Positions 39,451 to 47,571 of a DNA stretch of 64,000 nt are shown here, one piece after another. The stretch lies in the NCBI RefSeq assembly GCF_000349845.1, contig NC_020829.1, positions 992,001 to 1,056,000 of the forward strand, written 5' to 3'. A program made the position numbers and the translations under genes. The notes beneath the pieces were generated by a model. The model did not search any database. It was given only the letters and a program-made list of their open reading frames with translations, and had not been told where the DNA came from. The DNA is from Pseudomonas sp. ATCC 13867 (GTDB lineage Bacteria > Pseudomonadota > Gammaproteobacteria > Pseudomonadales > Pseudomonadaceae). The first letter of the stretch is position 1. Each line of letters opens with the position of its first letter.

Positions 39451-41040
39451 TTAGCTTTGTTTGCGTGGATGGGCGAAGGTGATGCGGAAACAACTGCCTC
39501 CTTCGTCACGCGTTTTATAGTCCAGGCGCGCCTGGTTGCTTTCGCACAGCTCCCGGGAGATGTACAGCCCAAGACCGGTGCCTTTGCTCTCGGTGGTAAA
39601 GAATGGCTCGAACAGCTTCACCCGCTGTTCGGCGGCGATGCCCTGGCCGTCGTCCAGCACTTCCAGGATCGGCAGGTCGGTTTCGCTATCGCGGAACAGG
39701 CGCAGCCACACCTGGCCGGTGTCGTTCTTCTTGGCGCTGTACCGTAACCCATTCTGCACAAGGTTGGTCAGCACCTGCGTCAACTGATGGGGGTCCATGC
39801 GCGTCTGCACGGTGCCCGGTCCGGTTTCGACGTGCAGTTGCTGGCCGTCCCGCAGCCCTTCGCGCATTTCGCCGGAGAAGCGCTGCAGCCAGTACTTCAG
39901 GTCGAGCAGTTGCGGTTCGGCCTGGCGGCGGCGGGACAGTTGCAGGACGTTCTCGATCACCAGGTTCATCCGCCGCGACTGGTCCTGGATGATCTGCGTC
40001 AGCCGCCGATCCGGCGGGTCGAGCTCTTCGGATTCCAGCAGCAGTTGTGCAGCGTGGCTGATGGCGCCCAGGGGGTTGCGGACCTCATGGGCGATGCCGG
40101 CGGTCAGCCGGCCGAGGGCCACCAGCTTGAGCTGTTGCGCCTGCTGGGCGATCTGCGAGATGTCCTCGAGGAACATCAGGATGTGCTGTTCGTTGCCACG
40201 GTGCAGGGGGATGAAGGCGGGCTGCACGCTGGGCGCGGTCTCGCGTGGCTGCAGGCTGGGCGGCCGCAGCGCGGGGTTCTGCTGCCATTGCTGCAGGCTG
40301 GCGAGCAGCGCCGGGGTGTGCTCGGCCAGCGAGTGGCCGGTCAGTTCCTGCCCGCCGAGCAGGGTGGTGGCGCTCTGGTTGGCCAGCAGCACACGCTGCT
40401 GGTCGTCCAGTACCAGGATGCCGGTACGCATGCGCTGGAGAATCAGGGCGTTGAGTTCTTCGAGGTTGGCGACCGTGGTGGCCCGCTGTTCCGCAAGGTT
40501 CTCGACGATCTGCTGGCGGCGCGCCAGGGCCTGGATCAGCAGCGCCGAGGCGAAGCACATGGCGCCCAGGCTACCCGCTTGCACGTAGTAGTTGAGGGCC
40601 AGCGTCTGGGTGAGGCTGAGATAGAACGTCAGGTAGATCAGGCCGATGGAGGCCAGTGCGGCGATCAGCAGGCCAACGCGGCCGCGCAGCAGGATGTTGG
40701 CGATGGCGACGGAAACCACCATCAGGTTGCCGATGCCGCTGGGAACGCCGCCGGCGGCGTAGAACAACCCGCTGAGCATCAGCACGTCGCATGCCGCCAG
40801 CACGAACAGCGGCATCAGCTTCCGGGGCGCCGGCATCAGGACCGCGACCAGAATGTTGACCACCAGATAGGTCCAGCAGCCGATATGGAACAGCTCGGTG
40901 TGGGCGAGCTTGAGGATATCGTCGTCGTAATTGCTGGAAATCAGCAGTACCAGCGCCAGGCCGATGGTCAGGCGGTACAGGTGGTACAGGCGCAGGACGC
41001 GCAGTCCCTGCCCGGTGAGCGAGATGCCGTCAGTGCCCAC
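39451..41040 (-). CDS. pilS: Type IV pilus sensor histidine kinase PilS
   Basis: 529 residues when started at GTG 41040: six N-terminal membrane helices (about 25-190) that in P. aeruginosa sense PilA in the membrane, a PAS-like linker, HisKA with phospho-acceptor His318 (HEVRNPLGAISHA), and HATPase motifs NLVQNGLRYS, DDGQGI and GTGLGLYIS. No ATG lies close upstream of the first helix; GTG 41040 gives the family length (about 530) and overlaps the preceding gene's stop by 11 bases. It autophosphorylates and controls PilR. Confidence 0.92.
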   Translation of the reverse strand: MGTDGISLTGQGLRVLRLYHLYRLTIGLALVLLISSNYDDDILKLAHTELFHIGCWTYLVVNILVAVLMPAPRKLMPLFVLAACDVLMLSGLFYAAGGVPSGIGNLMVVSVAIANILLRGRVGLLIAALASIGLIYLTFYLSLTQTLALNYYVQAGSLGAMCFASALLIQALARRQQIVENLAEQRATTVANLEELNALILQRMRTGILVLDDQQRVLLANQSATTLLGGQELTGHSLAEHTPALLASLQQWQQNPALRPPSLQPRETAPSVQPAFIPLHRGNEQHILMFLEDISQIAQQAQQLKLVALGRLTAGIAHEVRNPLGAISHAAQLLLESEELDPPDRRLTQIIQDQSRRMNLVIENVLQLSRRRQAEPQLLDLKYWLQRFSGEMREGLRDGQQLHVETGPGTVQTRMDPHQLTQVLTNLVQNGLRYSAKKNDTGQVWLRLFRDSETDLPILEVLDDGQGIAAEQRVKLFEPFFTTESKGTGLGLYISRELCESNQARLDYKTRDEGGSCFRITFAHPRKQS

Positions 41041-41266
41041 GGTCTGTGCGGTCCTGCTCGAGGTGCGCGCGGCTGCAGTACCAGTTGCTCTCGTCCTGCA
41101 GGGCATTGCTGCGCGGAACGTGCACTCCGCACTGGGCGCAGCGGACCATCGGCACGGTCTGTTCCTCGCCGGATGCCGGTGTGCTGGGACGGGAAGGGCG
41201 GGTGGCCTTGCGCCACAGCCACCAGGCCAGGGCGAACAGTGCGATCCAGAACAGCAGGCGGGTCAT
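41030..41266 (-). CDS. PP0621-type small membrane zinc-ribbon-like protein
   Basis: 78 residues. One N-terminal hydrophobic helix (LLFWIALFALAWWLW), a basic linker, then a four-residue metal-binding set: CAQC (about 44-47), WYC (about 64) and SRAH (about 67), typical of the short PP0621-family proteins. It overlaps the start of pilS by 11 bases, so it is probably transcribed with pilS-pilR. Its function is unknown; an accessory role in PilS signalling is speculation. Confidence 0.8.
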   Translation of the reverse strand: MTRLLFWIALFALAWWLWRKATRPSRPSTPASGEEQTVPMVRCAQCGVHVPRSNALQDESNWYCSRAHLEQDRTDRGH

Positions 41267-41356
41267 GGCATTCCCTTATTTCGTCGAGAGCCGCAGTGTA
41301 TCCAAGGCGTGCCTTCGCGCACAGAGACGTGGTCCGCGCAGGCGGACGATCACCCA

Positions 41357-41383
41357 CGAAAAAGGGAGGCCGAAGCCTCCCTT
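41357..41383 (-). terminator. Rho-independent terminator of bamD
   Basis: On the reverse strand AAGGGAGGC-TTCG-GCCTCCCTT followed by TTTCG, 27 bases after the bamD stop. Confidence 0.85.
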
Positions 41384-41409
41384 GATCAGGGGTCCAGGAC
41401 GTTCGGCAC

Positions 41410-42432
41410 TCAGTCGAAGATGCCGAAGGTCATGTAGCTGAACCAGGAACGACCGCTGTCGCTGTTGCCTTCGGCCTCGTGCTCTTCTTCCTGCACGTCG
41501 GACTGGTTTTCGGGCTTGAGCTCGGCCGGGATCTGCTGTTCGGCGTCCTCGTACTGCTTGATCACGTCCTTGCTCGCCTGGGTTTCCATGTGCGGCGGGG
41601 CGTCGTTGGTCTCGATCAGGCCCAGGGTCGCCTTGGCCAGCCAGGAGCGGTTGTCGGCCTCGTCCTCGCGCGGGACGAACTGACCGTCCTTCAGGCTCGG
41701 GTTGTCCGGATAGTTCAGCTTCAGGGTCTGCAGGCTGGAGTCGGCCAGGTCGTTCAGGCCCAGGCGCTGGTAGGCTTCGACCATGATCGCCAGGCCATCG
41801 CCGACGGCCGGGGTTTCCTGGAAGTTTTCCACCACGTAGCGGCCACGGTTGGCGGCGGCGACATAGGCCTGGCGCTTGAGGTAGTAGTGGCCGACGTGCA
41901 CTTCGTAGGCGGCCAGCAGGTTGCGCAGGTAGATCATGCGCGCCTTGGCGTCCGGCGCGTAACGGCTGTTCGGGAAGCGGCTGACCAGCTGTGCGAACTC
42001 GTTGAAGGAGTCGCGGGCGGCGCCGGGGTCGCGCTTGGTCATGTCCAGCGGCAGGAAGCGCGCCAGCAGGCCACGGTCCTGGTCGAAGGAGGCCAGGCCC
42101 TTCAGGTAGTAGGCGTAGTCGACGTTCGGGTGTTGCGGGTGCAGGCGGATGAAACGCTCGGCGGCGGAACGCGCGGCCTCGGGCTCCATGTTCTTGTAGT
42201 TGGCGTAGATCAGCTCCAACTGGGCCTGTTCCGCGTAACGACCGAACGGATAGCGGGACTCCAGCGCCTTCAGCTTGGTCACGGCGTTGGTGTAGCTCTT
42301 GTTGTTCAGATCGTCCTGGGCCTGCTGGTACAGCTGGCTTTCGCTCAGGTTCTCATCCACCTTCTCGCCCTTGGAGGAGCAGGCGGTGACGAAGGCGAGG
42401 ATGGCGATCAGCAGCAGGTGTTTCACTTGCAT
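41410..42432 (-). CDS. bamD: Outer membrane assembly lipoprotein BamD
   Basis: Essential lipoprotein of the BAM complex that inserts beta-barrel proteins in the outer membrane. 340 residues. Signal II with lipobox VTAC gives Cys18 as the lipid anchor. Residues ~30-250 carry five TPR-like repeats ([54 protein letters not shown] and so on). The C-terminal ~90 residues, rich in Glu, Asp, Asn and Gln, are longer than in E. coli BamD (245 residues) but usual for Pseudomonas. Divergent from rluD. Confidence 0.95.
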   Translation of the reverse strand: MQVKHLLLIAILAFVTACSSKGEKVDENLSESQLYQQAQDDLNNKSYTNAVTKLKALESRYPFGRYAEQAQLELIYANYKNMEPEAARSAAERFIRLHPQHPNVDYAYYLKGLASFDQDRGLLARFLPLDMTKRDPGAARDSFNEFAQLVSRFPNSRYAPDAKARMIYLRNLLAAYEVHVGHYYLKRQAYVAAANRGRYVVENFQETPAVGDGLAIMVEAYQRLGLNDLADSSLQTLKLNYPDNPSLKDGQFVPREDEADNRSWLAKATLGLIETNDAPPHMETQASKDVIKQYEDAEQQIPAELKPENQSDVQEEEHEAEGNSDSGRSWFSYMTFGIFD

Positions 42433-42580
42433 GGCGGCTTGCGTCCCTGGACGGTCGGCTGTCGCGGCCGCAACCGTCTGTTATGATTGGCGCCCCAGGG
42501 GGTTACCCTGGGACAAAGGCCCCGTATTTAACCACAGCGTGCAGCCGAACCAAAAGGCCGCGCGCCCTTCGTGTCCCGCC

Positions 42581-43540
42581 ATGTCCGATATCATTCAACT
42601 CGCGGCAGAAGTGCCGTTCGACCTCGGTGGTCAGCGTCTCGACCAGGTCGCCGCCCAGCTCTTCTCCGATCACTCCCGCTCGCGCCTGTCCGGCTGGATC
42701 AAGGACGGCCGCCTGACGGTCGATGGCGCCGTGCTGCGCCCGCGTGACACCGTTCACGCCGGCTCGCGCCTGGAACTGCAGGTGGAACTGGAGGCCCAGG
42801 GCGAGTGGAAGGCCCAGGACATCGAGCTGGACATCGTCTATGAAGACGACCACATCCTGATCATCGACAAGCCGACCGGTCTGGTGGTTCACCCTGCCGC
42901 CGGCCACCAGGACGGTACCCTGCTCAATGCGCTGCTGCATCACGTGCCGCACCTGGCCAACGTGCCGCGCGCCGGCATCGTGCACCGCCTGGACAAGGAC
43001 ACCACCGGCCTGATGGTGGTGGCCAAGACCCTCGAGGCCCACACCAACCTGGTGGCGCAGTTGCAGGCCCGTTCCGTCAGTCGGATCTATGAAGCCATCG
43101 TCACCGGCGTGATCGTTTCCGGCGGCACCGTCGATGCCCCCATCGGTCGTCACGGCGTGCAGCGGCAGAAGATGGCGGTGGTCGATGCCGGCAAGGTCGC
43201 GATCAGCCATTACCGCGTGCTGGACCGCTTCCGCGCCCACACCCACGTGCGGGTGAAGCTGGAGACCGGCCGTACCCACCAGATCCGCGTCCATATGACG
43301 CATATCGGCCATCCGTTGGTGGGCGACCCGACCTACGGCGGGCGTTTCCGCATCCCGCCGGGCGCCAGCCCGACCCTGATCGAATCCCTACGCGACTTCC
43401 CGCGCCAGGCCCTGCACGCGCGCTTTCTCGAGCTGGATCACCCGCATACCAACGTGCGGATGAAGTGGGAATCGCCGCTGCCGGATGATTTCACCTGGCT
43501 GCTGAGCCTGCTGCGGCAGGATAACGAGTCCTTCGTATGA
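42581..43540 (+). CDS. rluD: 23S rRNA pseudouridine synthase RluD
   Basis: Makes pseudouridines 1911, 1915 and 1917 in helix 69 of 23S rRNA. 319 residues: an S4 RNA-binding domain at about 16-75 (QRLDQVAAQLFSDHSRSRLSGWIKDGRLTVDG) and a RluA-type catalytic domain with Asp138 in HRLDKDTTG. TGRTHQIRVH is also conserved. The 319-residue length and helix 69 type favour RluD over RluA or RluC. It overlaps pgeF by 4 bases (ATGA), the usual pair. Confidence 0.94.
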   Translation: MSDIIQLAAEVPFDLGGQRLDQVAAQLFSDHSRSRLSGWIKDGRLTVDGAVLRPRDTVHAGSRLELQVELEAQGEWKAQDIELDIVYEDDHILIIDKPTGLVVHPAAGHQDGTLLNALLHHVPHLANVPRAGIVHRLDKDTTGLMVVAKTLEAHTNLVAQLQARSVSRIYEAIVTGVIVSGGTVDAPIGRHGVQRQKMAVVDAGKVAISHYRVLDRFRAHTHVRVKLETGRTHQIRVHMTHIGHPLVGDPTYGGRFRIPPGASPTLIESLRDFPRQALHARFLELDHPHTNVRMKWESPLPDDFTWLLSLLRQDNESFV

Positions 43541-44262
43541 ACCCCTGGCTGACGCCCGACTGGCCGGCGCCGGCCAATGTCCGCGCCTGCGTGACCACGC
43601 GTGCCGGGGGCGTCAGCGCAGAACCCTTCGACGGCCTCAACCTGGGCGACCACGTCGGCGACGAGCCGGCCGCGGTCGCCGAGAATCGCCGCCGGCTGAC
43701 CGCCGAACTGGGTTGTCAGCCGGCCTGGCTGAGCCAGGTGCATGGTCTGGCGGTGGTCGAGGCCGATCCGTCGCGCGTCGCCACGGCGGACGCCAGCTGG
43801 AGCGCCACGCCGGGGATCGCCTGCAGCATCATGACCGCCGACTGTCTGCCGGCGCTGTTCTGCGACCGCGCCGGCACCCGCGTTGCCGCCGCCCATGCCG
43901 GCTGGCGCGGACTGGCCGGTGGTGTGCTGGAAGCCACGCTCGACGCCCTGGGGAGTGCGCCGGATGAACTGCTGGTCTGGCTGGGGCCGTCCATCGGCCC
44001 GCAGGCGTTCGAGGTCGGTCCGGAGGTGCGCGAAGCCTTCCTTGCGGATCACGCCGAGGCCGGGTGCGCCTTCGTACCCAGCGCCAATGCCGGCAGGTTC
44101 ATGGCCGACATCTATGAACTGGCGCGCATTCGCCTCGTCGCAAAGGGCGTGACGGCGGTCTACGGTGGCGGTCTGTGCACCTTCACTGACACCGAACGCT
44201 TCTATTCCTACCGCCGCAACCCCCGCACCGGCCGCCTGGCCAGCCTGATCTGGCTCGCTTGA
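43537..44262 (+). CDS. pgeF: PgeF/YfiH family protein (purine nucleoside phosphorylase-like, cell-wall editing)
   Basis: 241 residues. Zinc/active-site residues of the family are present: His69 (SQVHG), Cys103 (TADCLPAL) and His120 (HAGWRG). E. coli YfiH corrects UDP-MurNAc-L-Ser errors in peptidoglycan precursors; other members show purine nucleoside phosphorylase and adenosine deaminase activity. The old name polyphenol oxidase/laccase is misleading. It is translationally coupled to rluD through a 4-base overlap. Confidence 0.9.
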   Translation: MNPWLTPDWPAPANVRACVTTRAGGVSAEPFDGLNLGDHVGDEPAAVAENRRRLTAELGCQPAWLSQVHGLAVVEADPSRVATADASWSATPGIACSIMTADCLPALFCDRAGTRVAAAHAGWRGLAGGVLEATLDALGSAPDELLVWLGPSIGPQAFEVGPEVREAFLADHAEAGCAFVPSANAGRFMADIYELARIRLVAKGVTAVYGGGLCTFTDTERFYSYRRNPRTGRLASLIWLA

Positions 44263-44287
44263 GCCGGGGCCGCACCGGCGCCTTCCT

Positions 44288-44314
44288 GTAGGCGCGAGCA
44301 AGCTCGCTCCTGCG
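44288..44314. repeat. Single REP unit (copy 5)
   Basis: A single diverged REP core, GTAGGCGCGAGCAAGCTCGC, followed by TCCTGCGAAG, 25 bases after pgeF. The stem GCGAGCAAGCTCGC is self-complementary. Confidence 0.75.
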
Positions 44315-44405
44315 AAGAGCACGCGCATTGCCATGAACGTCCACGGCAAACCTCGCCCAGACGCCCGGCAAATGCCTCGAACTGACGGGTGTCATGGCCA
44401 AATGG

Positions 44406-44433
44406 CTTGAACCGACCAAAATCGTCCTTATCT
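44406..44433 (+). promoter_or_regulatory. Heat-shock (sigma-32) promoter of clpB
   Basis: -35 CTTGAA (44406-44411), 14-base spacer, -10 CCTTATCT (44426-44433), close to the sigma-32 consensus CTTGAA-N13-15-CCCCATNT. The clpB start is 79 bases downstream. Confidence 0.75.
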
Positions 44434-44511
44434 ATCTGACATCCCGGCGGGCTTTGTCGTGACCAGGGGCACCCATCGCTCCGGCTCGCTATAGAAAGGA
44501 AGGACGACCCC

Positions 44512-47076
44512 ATGCGAATCGACCGTTTGACCAGCAAGCTGCAGCTTGCACTCTCCGATGCCCAGTCCCTGGCCGTGGGACATGACCACCCGGCCATCGA
44601 GCCGGTGCACCTGATTTCCGCCCTGCTGGAGCAGCAGGGCGGTTCGATCAAGCCCCTGCTGATGCAGGTCGGCTTCGATATCCCCGCGCTGCGTGTCGCG
44701 CTCGATAAAGAGCTGGATACGTTGCCGAAGATCCAGAACCCCACCGGCGACGTGAACCTGTCGCAGGACCTGGCGCGCCTGCTCAACCAGGCCGACCGCC
44801 TGGCCCAGCAGAAGGGCGACCAGTTCATCTCCAGCGAGTTGGTCCTGCTGGCCGCGATGGACGACAACACCCGACTCGGCAAGCTGCTGGGCAGCCAGGG
44901 CGTGTCCAGGAAGGCCCTGGAAAACGCGGTGGCCAACCTGCGCGGCGGCGAAGCGGTCAACGACCCGAACGCCGAAGAGTCGCGCCAGGCGCTGGACAAG
45001 TACACCGTCGACATGACCAAGCGCGCCGAGGACGGCAAGCTCGACCCGGTGATCGGCCGTGACGACGAAATCCGCCGGACCATCCAGGTCCTGCAGCGCC
45101 GCACCAAGAACAACCCGGTACTGATCGGCGAGCCCGGCGTGGGCAAGACTGCGATCGTCGAGGGCCTGGCCCAGCGTATCGTCAACGGCGAAGTGCCCGA
45201 TGGCCTGAAGGACAAGCGCCTGCTGGCGCTGGACATGGGCGCGCTGATCGCCGGCGCCAAGTTCCGCGGCGAGTTCGAGGAGCGTCTGAAGGCGGTGCTC
45301 AACGAGCTGTCCAAGCAGGAAGGCCGGATCATCCTGTTCATCGACGAACTGCACACGATGGTCGGCGCCGGCAAGGCCGAGGGTGCGATGGACGCCGGCA
45401 ACATGCTCAAGCCGGCCCTGGCCCGTGGTGAATTGCACTGTGTCGGAGCCACCACCCTGGACGAATACCGCCAGTACATCGAGAAGGACGCCGCGCTGGA
45501 GCGCCGCTTCCAGAAAGTCCTGGTGGACGAGCCGAGCGAGGAAGACACCATCGCCATCCTGCGTGGCCTGAAAGAGCGCTACGAGGTGCACCACGGTGTG
45601 ACCATCACCGACGGCGCGATCATCGCCGCGGCCAAGCTCAGCCACCGCTACATCACCGACCGCCAGTTGCCGGACAAGGCCATCGACCTGATCGACGAGG
45701 CCGCCAGCCGCATCCGCATGGAGATCGACTCCAAGCCGGAGGAACTCGATCGCCTGGACCGCCGCCTGATCCAGCTGAAGATCGAGCGCGAGGCGCTGAA
45801 GAAGGAAGACGACGAGGCCACCAAGAAGCGCCTCGCCAAGCTGGAAGAAGACATCGCCAAGCTCGAGCGCGAGTACGCCGACCTCGAGGAAATCTGGAAG
45901 TCGGAGAAAGCCGAGGTCCAGGGTTCCGCGCAGATCCAGCAGAAGATCGAGCAGGCCAAGCAGGAAATGGAAACGGCCCGGCGCAAGGGCGACCTGGAAA
46001 GCATGGCGCGCATCCAGTACCAGACCATCCCGGACCTGGAACGCAGCCTGCAGATGGTCGACCAGCACGGCCAGACCGAGAAGCAACTGCTGCGCAACAA
46101 GGTGACGGACGAGGAAATCGCCGAGGTCGTCGCCAAGTGGACCGGCATCCCGGTGTCCAAGATGCTCGAAGGCGAGCGCGAGAAGCTGCTGCGCATGGAA
46201 GACGAACTGCACAAGCGCGTCATCGGCCAGCACGAGGCCGTGGTGGCCGTATCCAACGCCGTGCGCCGTTCCCGCGCGGGCCTTGCCGATCCGAACCGTC
46301 CCAGCGGCTCGTTCCTCTTCCTCGGCCCGACCGGGGTGGGCAAGACCGAGCTGTGCAAGGCGCTGGCCGAGTTCCTCTTCGACACCGAGGAAGCGCTGGT
46401 GCGCATCGACATGTCGGAGTTCATGGAGAAACACTCCGTGGCTCGCCTGATCGGCGCCCCGCCGGGCTACGTCGGCTACGAAGAGGGCGGCTACCTGACC
46501 GAGGCCGTACGCCGCAAGCCGTACTCCGTGGTGCTGATGGACGAGGTGGAGAAAGCCCACCCGGACGTCTTCAACATCCTGCTGCAGGTGCTCGAAGACG
46601 GCCGCCTGACCGACAGCCACGGGCGCACCGTGGACTTCCGCAACACCGTGGTGGTGATGACCTCGAACCTCGGCTCGGCGCAGATCCAGGAGCTGGTCGG
46701 CGACCGCGAAGCCCAGCATGCGGCAGTCATGGACGCGGTGAACTCGCACTTCCGTCCGGAGTTCATCAACCGGATCGACGAAGTGGTGGTCTTCGAACCG
46801 TTGGCCCGCGAGCAGATCGCCGGGATCGCCGAGATCCAGATGGGCCGTCTGCGCAAGCGCCTGGCCGAGCGCGAGCTGAGCCTGGAGCTGAGTCGCGAGG
46901 CGATGGACAAGCTGATCGCCGTCGGCTTCGACCCGGTGTATGGCGCGCGGCCACTCAAGCGTGCGATCCAGCGCTGGATCGAGAACCCGCTGGCGCAACT
47001 GATCCTCGCCGGCAAGTTCAACCCTGGCACGCAGATCCACGCCAAGGTGGAGAACGACGAGATCGTCTTCTCCTGA
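44512..47076 (+). CDS. clpB: ATP-dependent disaggregase ClpB
   Basis: Hsp104-type hexameric AAA+ chaperone that extracts proteins from aggregates with DnaK. 854 residues: an N-terminal Clp repeat domain (1-145), AAA1 with Walker A GEPGVGKT at 206-213, a middle coiled-coil domain about 400-525 (long Lys/Glu-rich helices such as [20 protein letters not shown]) that binds DnaK, AAA2 with Walker A GPTGVGKT at 605-612, and the C-terminal oligomerisation domain. It lacks the IGF/IGL loop that docks ClpP, as expected. It is alone behind a sigma-32-type promoter and ends in a perfect terminator. Confidence 0.97.
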   Translation: MRIDRLTSKLQLALSDAQSLAVGHDHPAIEPVHLISALLEQQGGSIKPLLMQVGFDIPALRVALDKELDTLPKIQNPTGDVNLSQDLARLLNQADRLAQQKGDQFISSELVLLAAMDDNTRLGKLLGSQGVSRKALENAVANLRGGEAVNDPNAEESRQALDKYTVDMTKRAEDGKLDPVIGRDDEIRRTIQVLQRRTKNNPVLIGEPGVGKTAIVEGLAQRIVNGEVPDGLKDKRLLALDMGALIAGAKFRGEFEERLKAVLNELSKQEGRIILFIDELHTMVGAGKAEGAMDAGNMLKPALARGELHCVGATTLDEYRQYIEKDAALERRFQKVLVDEPSEEDTIAILRGLKERYEVHHGVTITDGAIIAAAKLSHRYITDRQLPDKAIDLIDEAASRIRMEIDSKPEELDRLDRRLIQLKIEREALKKEDDEATKKRLAKLEEDIAKLEREYADLEEIWKSEKAEVQGSAQIQQKIEQAKQEMETARRKGDLESMARIQYQTIPDLERSLQMVDQHGQTEKQLLRNKVTDEEIAEVVAKWTGIPVSKMLEGEREKLLRMEDELHKRVIGQHEAVVAVSNAVRRSRAGLADPNRPSGSFLFLGPTGVGKTELCKALAEFLFDTEEALVRIDMSEFMEKHSVARLIGAPPGYVGYEEGGYLTEAVRRKPYSVVLMDEVEKAHPDVFNILLQVLEDGRLTDSHGRTVDFRNTVVVMTSNLGSAQIQELVGDREAQHAAVMDAVNSHFRPEFINRIDEVVVFEPLAREQIAGIAEIQMGRLRKRLAERELSLELSREAMDKLIAVGFDPVYGARPLKRAIQRWIENPLAQLILAGKFNPGTQIHAKVENDEIVFS

Positions 47077-47084
47077 TCCAAACC

Positions 47085-47122
47085 CCATGAAAAAGCCCGC
47101 CAATTGGCGGGCTTTTTCATGG
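47085..47122 (+). terminator. Rho-independent terminator of clpB
   Basis: A perfect palindrome with 17-bp arms around AATT; core AAAAAGCCCGCC / GGCGGGCTTTTT, 8 bases after the stop. Confidence 0.93.
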
Positions 47123-47128
47123 CTTTGC

Positions 47129-47198
47129 GTAGGAGCGAGCTTGCTCGCGAACAAACTCTGCAGTGGGCCAGGGGGCGCGAGCAAGCTCGCTCCTACAG
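47129..47198. repeat. REP inverted pair (copy 6)
   Basis: GTAGGAGCGAGCTTGCTCGC at 47129-47148 and its inverted partner GCGAGCAAGCTCGCTCCTAC ending at 47196. The pair sits between convergent clpB and the PilZ gene. Confidence 0.88.
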
Positions 47199-47207
47199 AA
47201 CGTCGAA

Positions 47208-47561
47208 TCAGCCGGTCTCGCGGGCGCCACGGAGCATGACCAGCAACTGCTCGATCAGATCGGCCTGATCCTCGGCGATATCGATGATGTGGAAGCCCGC
47301 CCAGCCCAGTTGGCCGTCGACGCCCGCGCGGCTCCACAGGCAGTCGGCGCCCAGGTGGATCTCGCCGATCTCATCCAACGGTGGCGCCGGCACGAGCCGG
47401 CAGTCCCAGACCGAATCGACGTCCGGCACGCCCACACCGCAGAGCATGAAGCCTTCGCTGGACAGATCGGCAAGGCGTCCGAGACTGCGCCCGGAGTGGC
47501 GGTCGAAGACCTCCACGGTCAGCCCGGTCTGCTGCCGGTTGTGCTGGCGACGTTCTCCCAT
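47208..47561 (-). CDS. PilZ domain c-di-GMP-binding protein
   Basis: 117 residues from ATG 47561. The c-di-GMP-binding signature is intact: RxxxR in RRQHNR at the N-terminus and D-x-S-x-x-G in DLSSEG about 30 residues later. The whole protein is a single PilZ barrel with a C-terminal helix (EDQADLIEQLLVMLRGA). It is a stand-alone effector with no output domain, so it likely acts by binding a partner. It lies 10 bases after the DUF1631 gene on the same strand, which makes that protein the best partner candidate. Confidence 0.88.
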   Translation of the reverse strand: MGERRQHNRQQTGLTVEVFDRHSGRSLGRLADLSSEGFMLCGVGVPDVDSVWDCRLVPAPPLDEIGEIHLGADCLWSRAGVDGQLGWAGFHIIDIAEDQADLIEQLLVMLRGARETG

Positions 47562-47571
47562 CGAGTGTTCC

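Noticed and set aside
44428..47337. Antisense frame of 969 codons opposite clpB
   Set aside because: Spans the clpB terminator and REP elements and has no domain.
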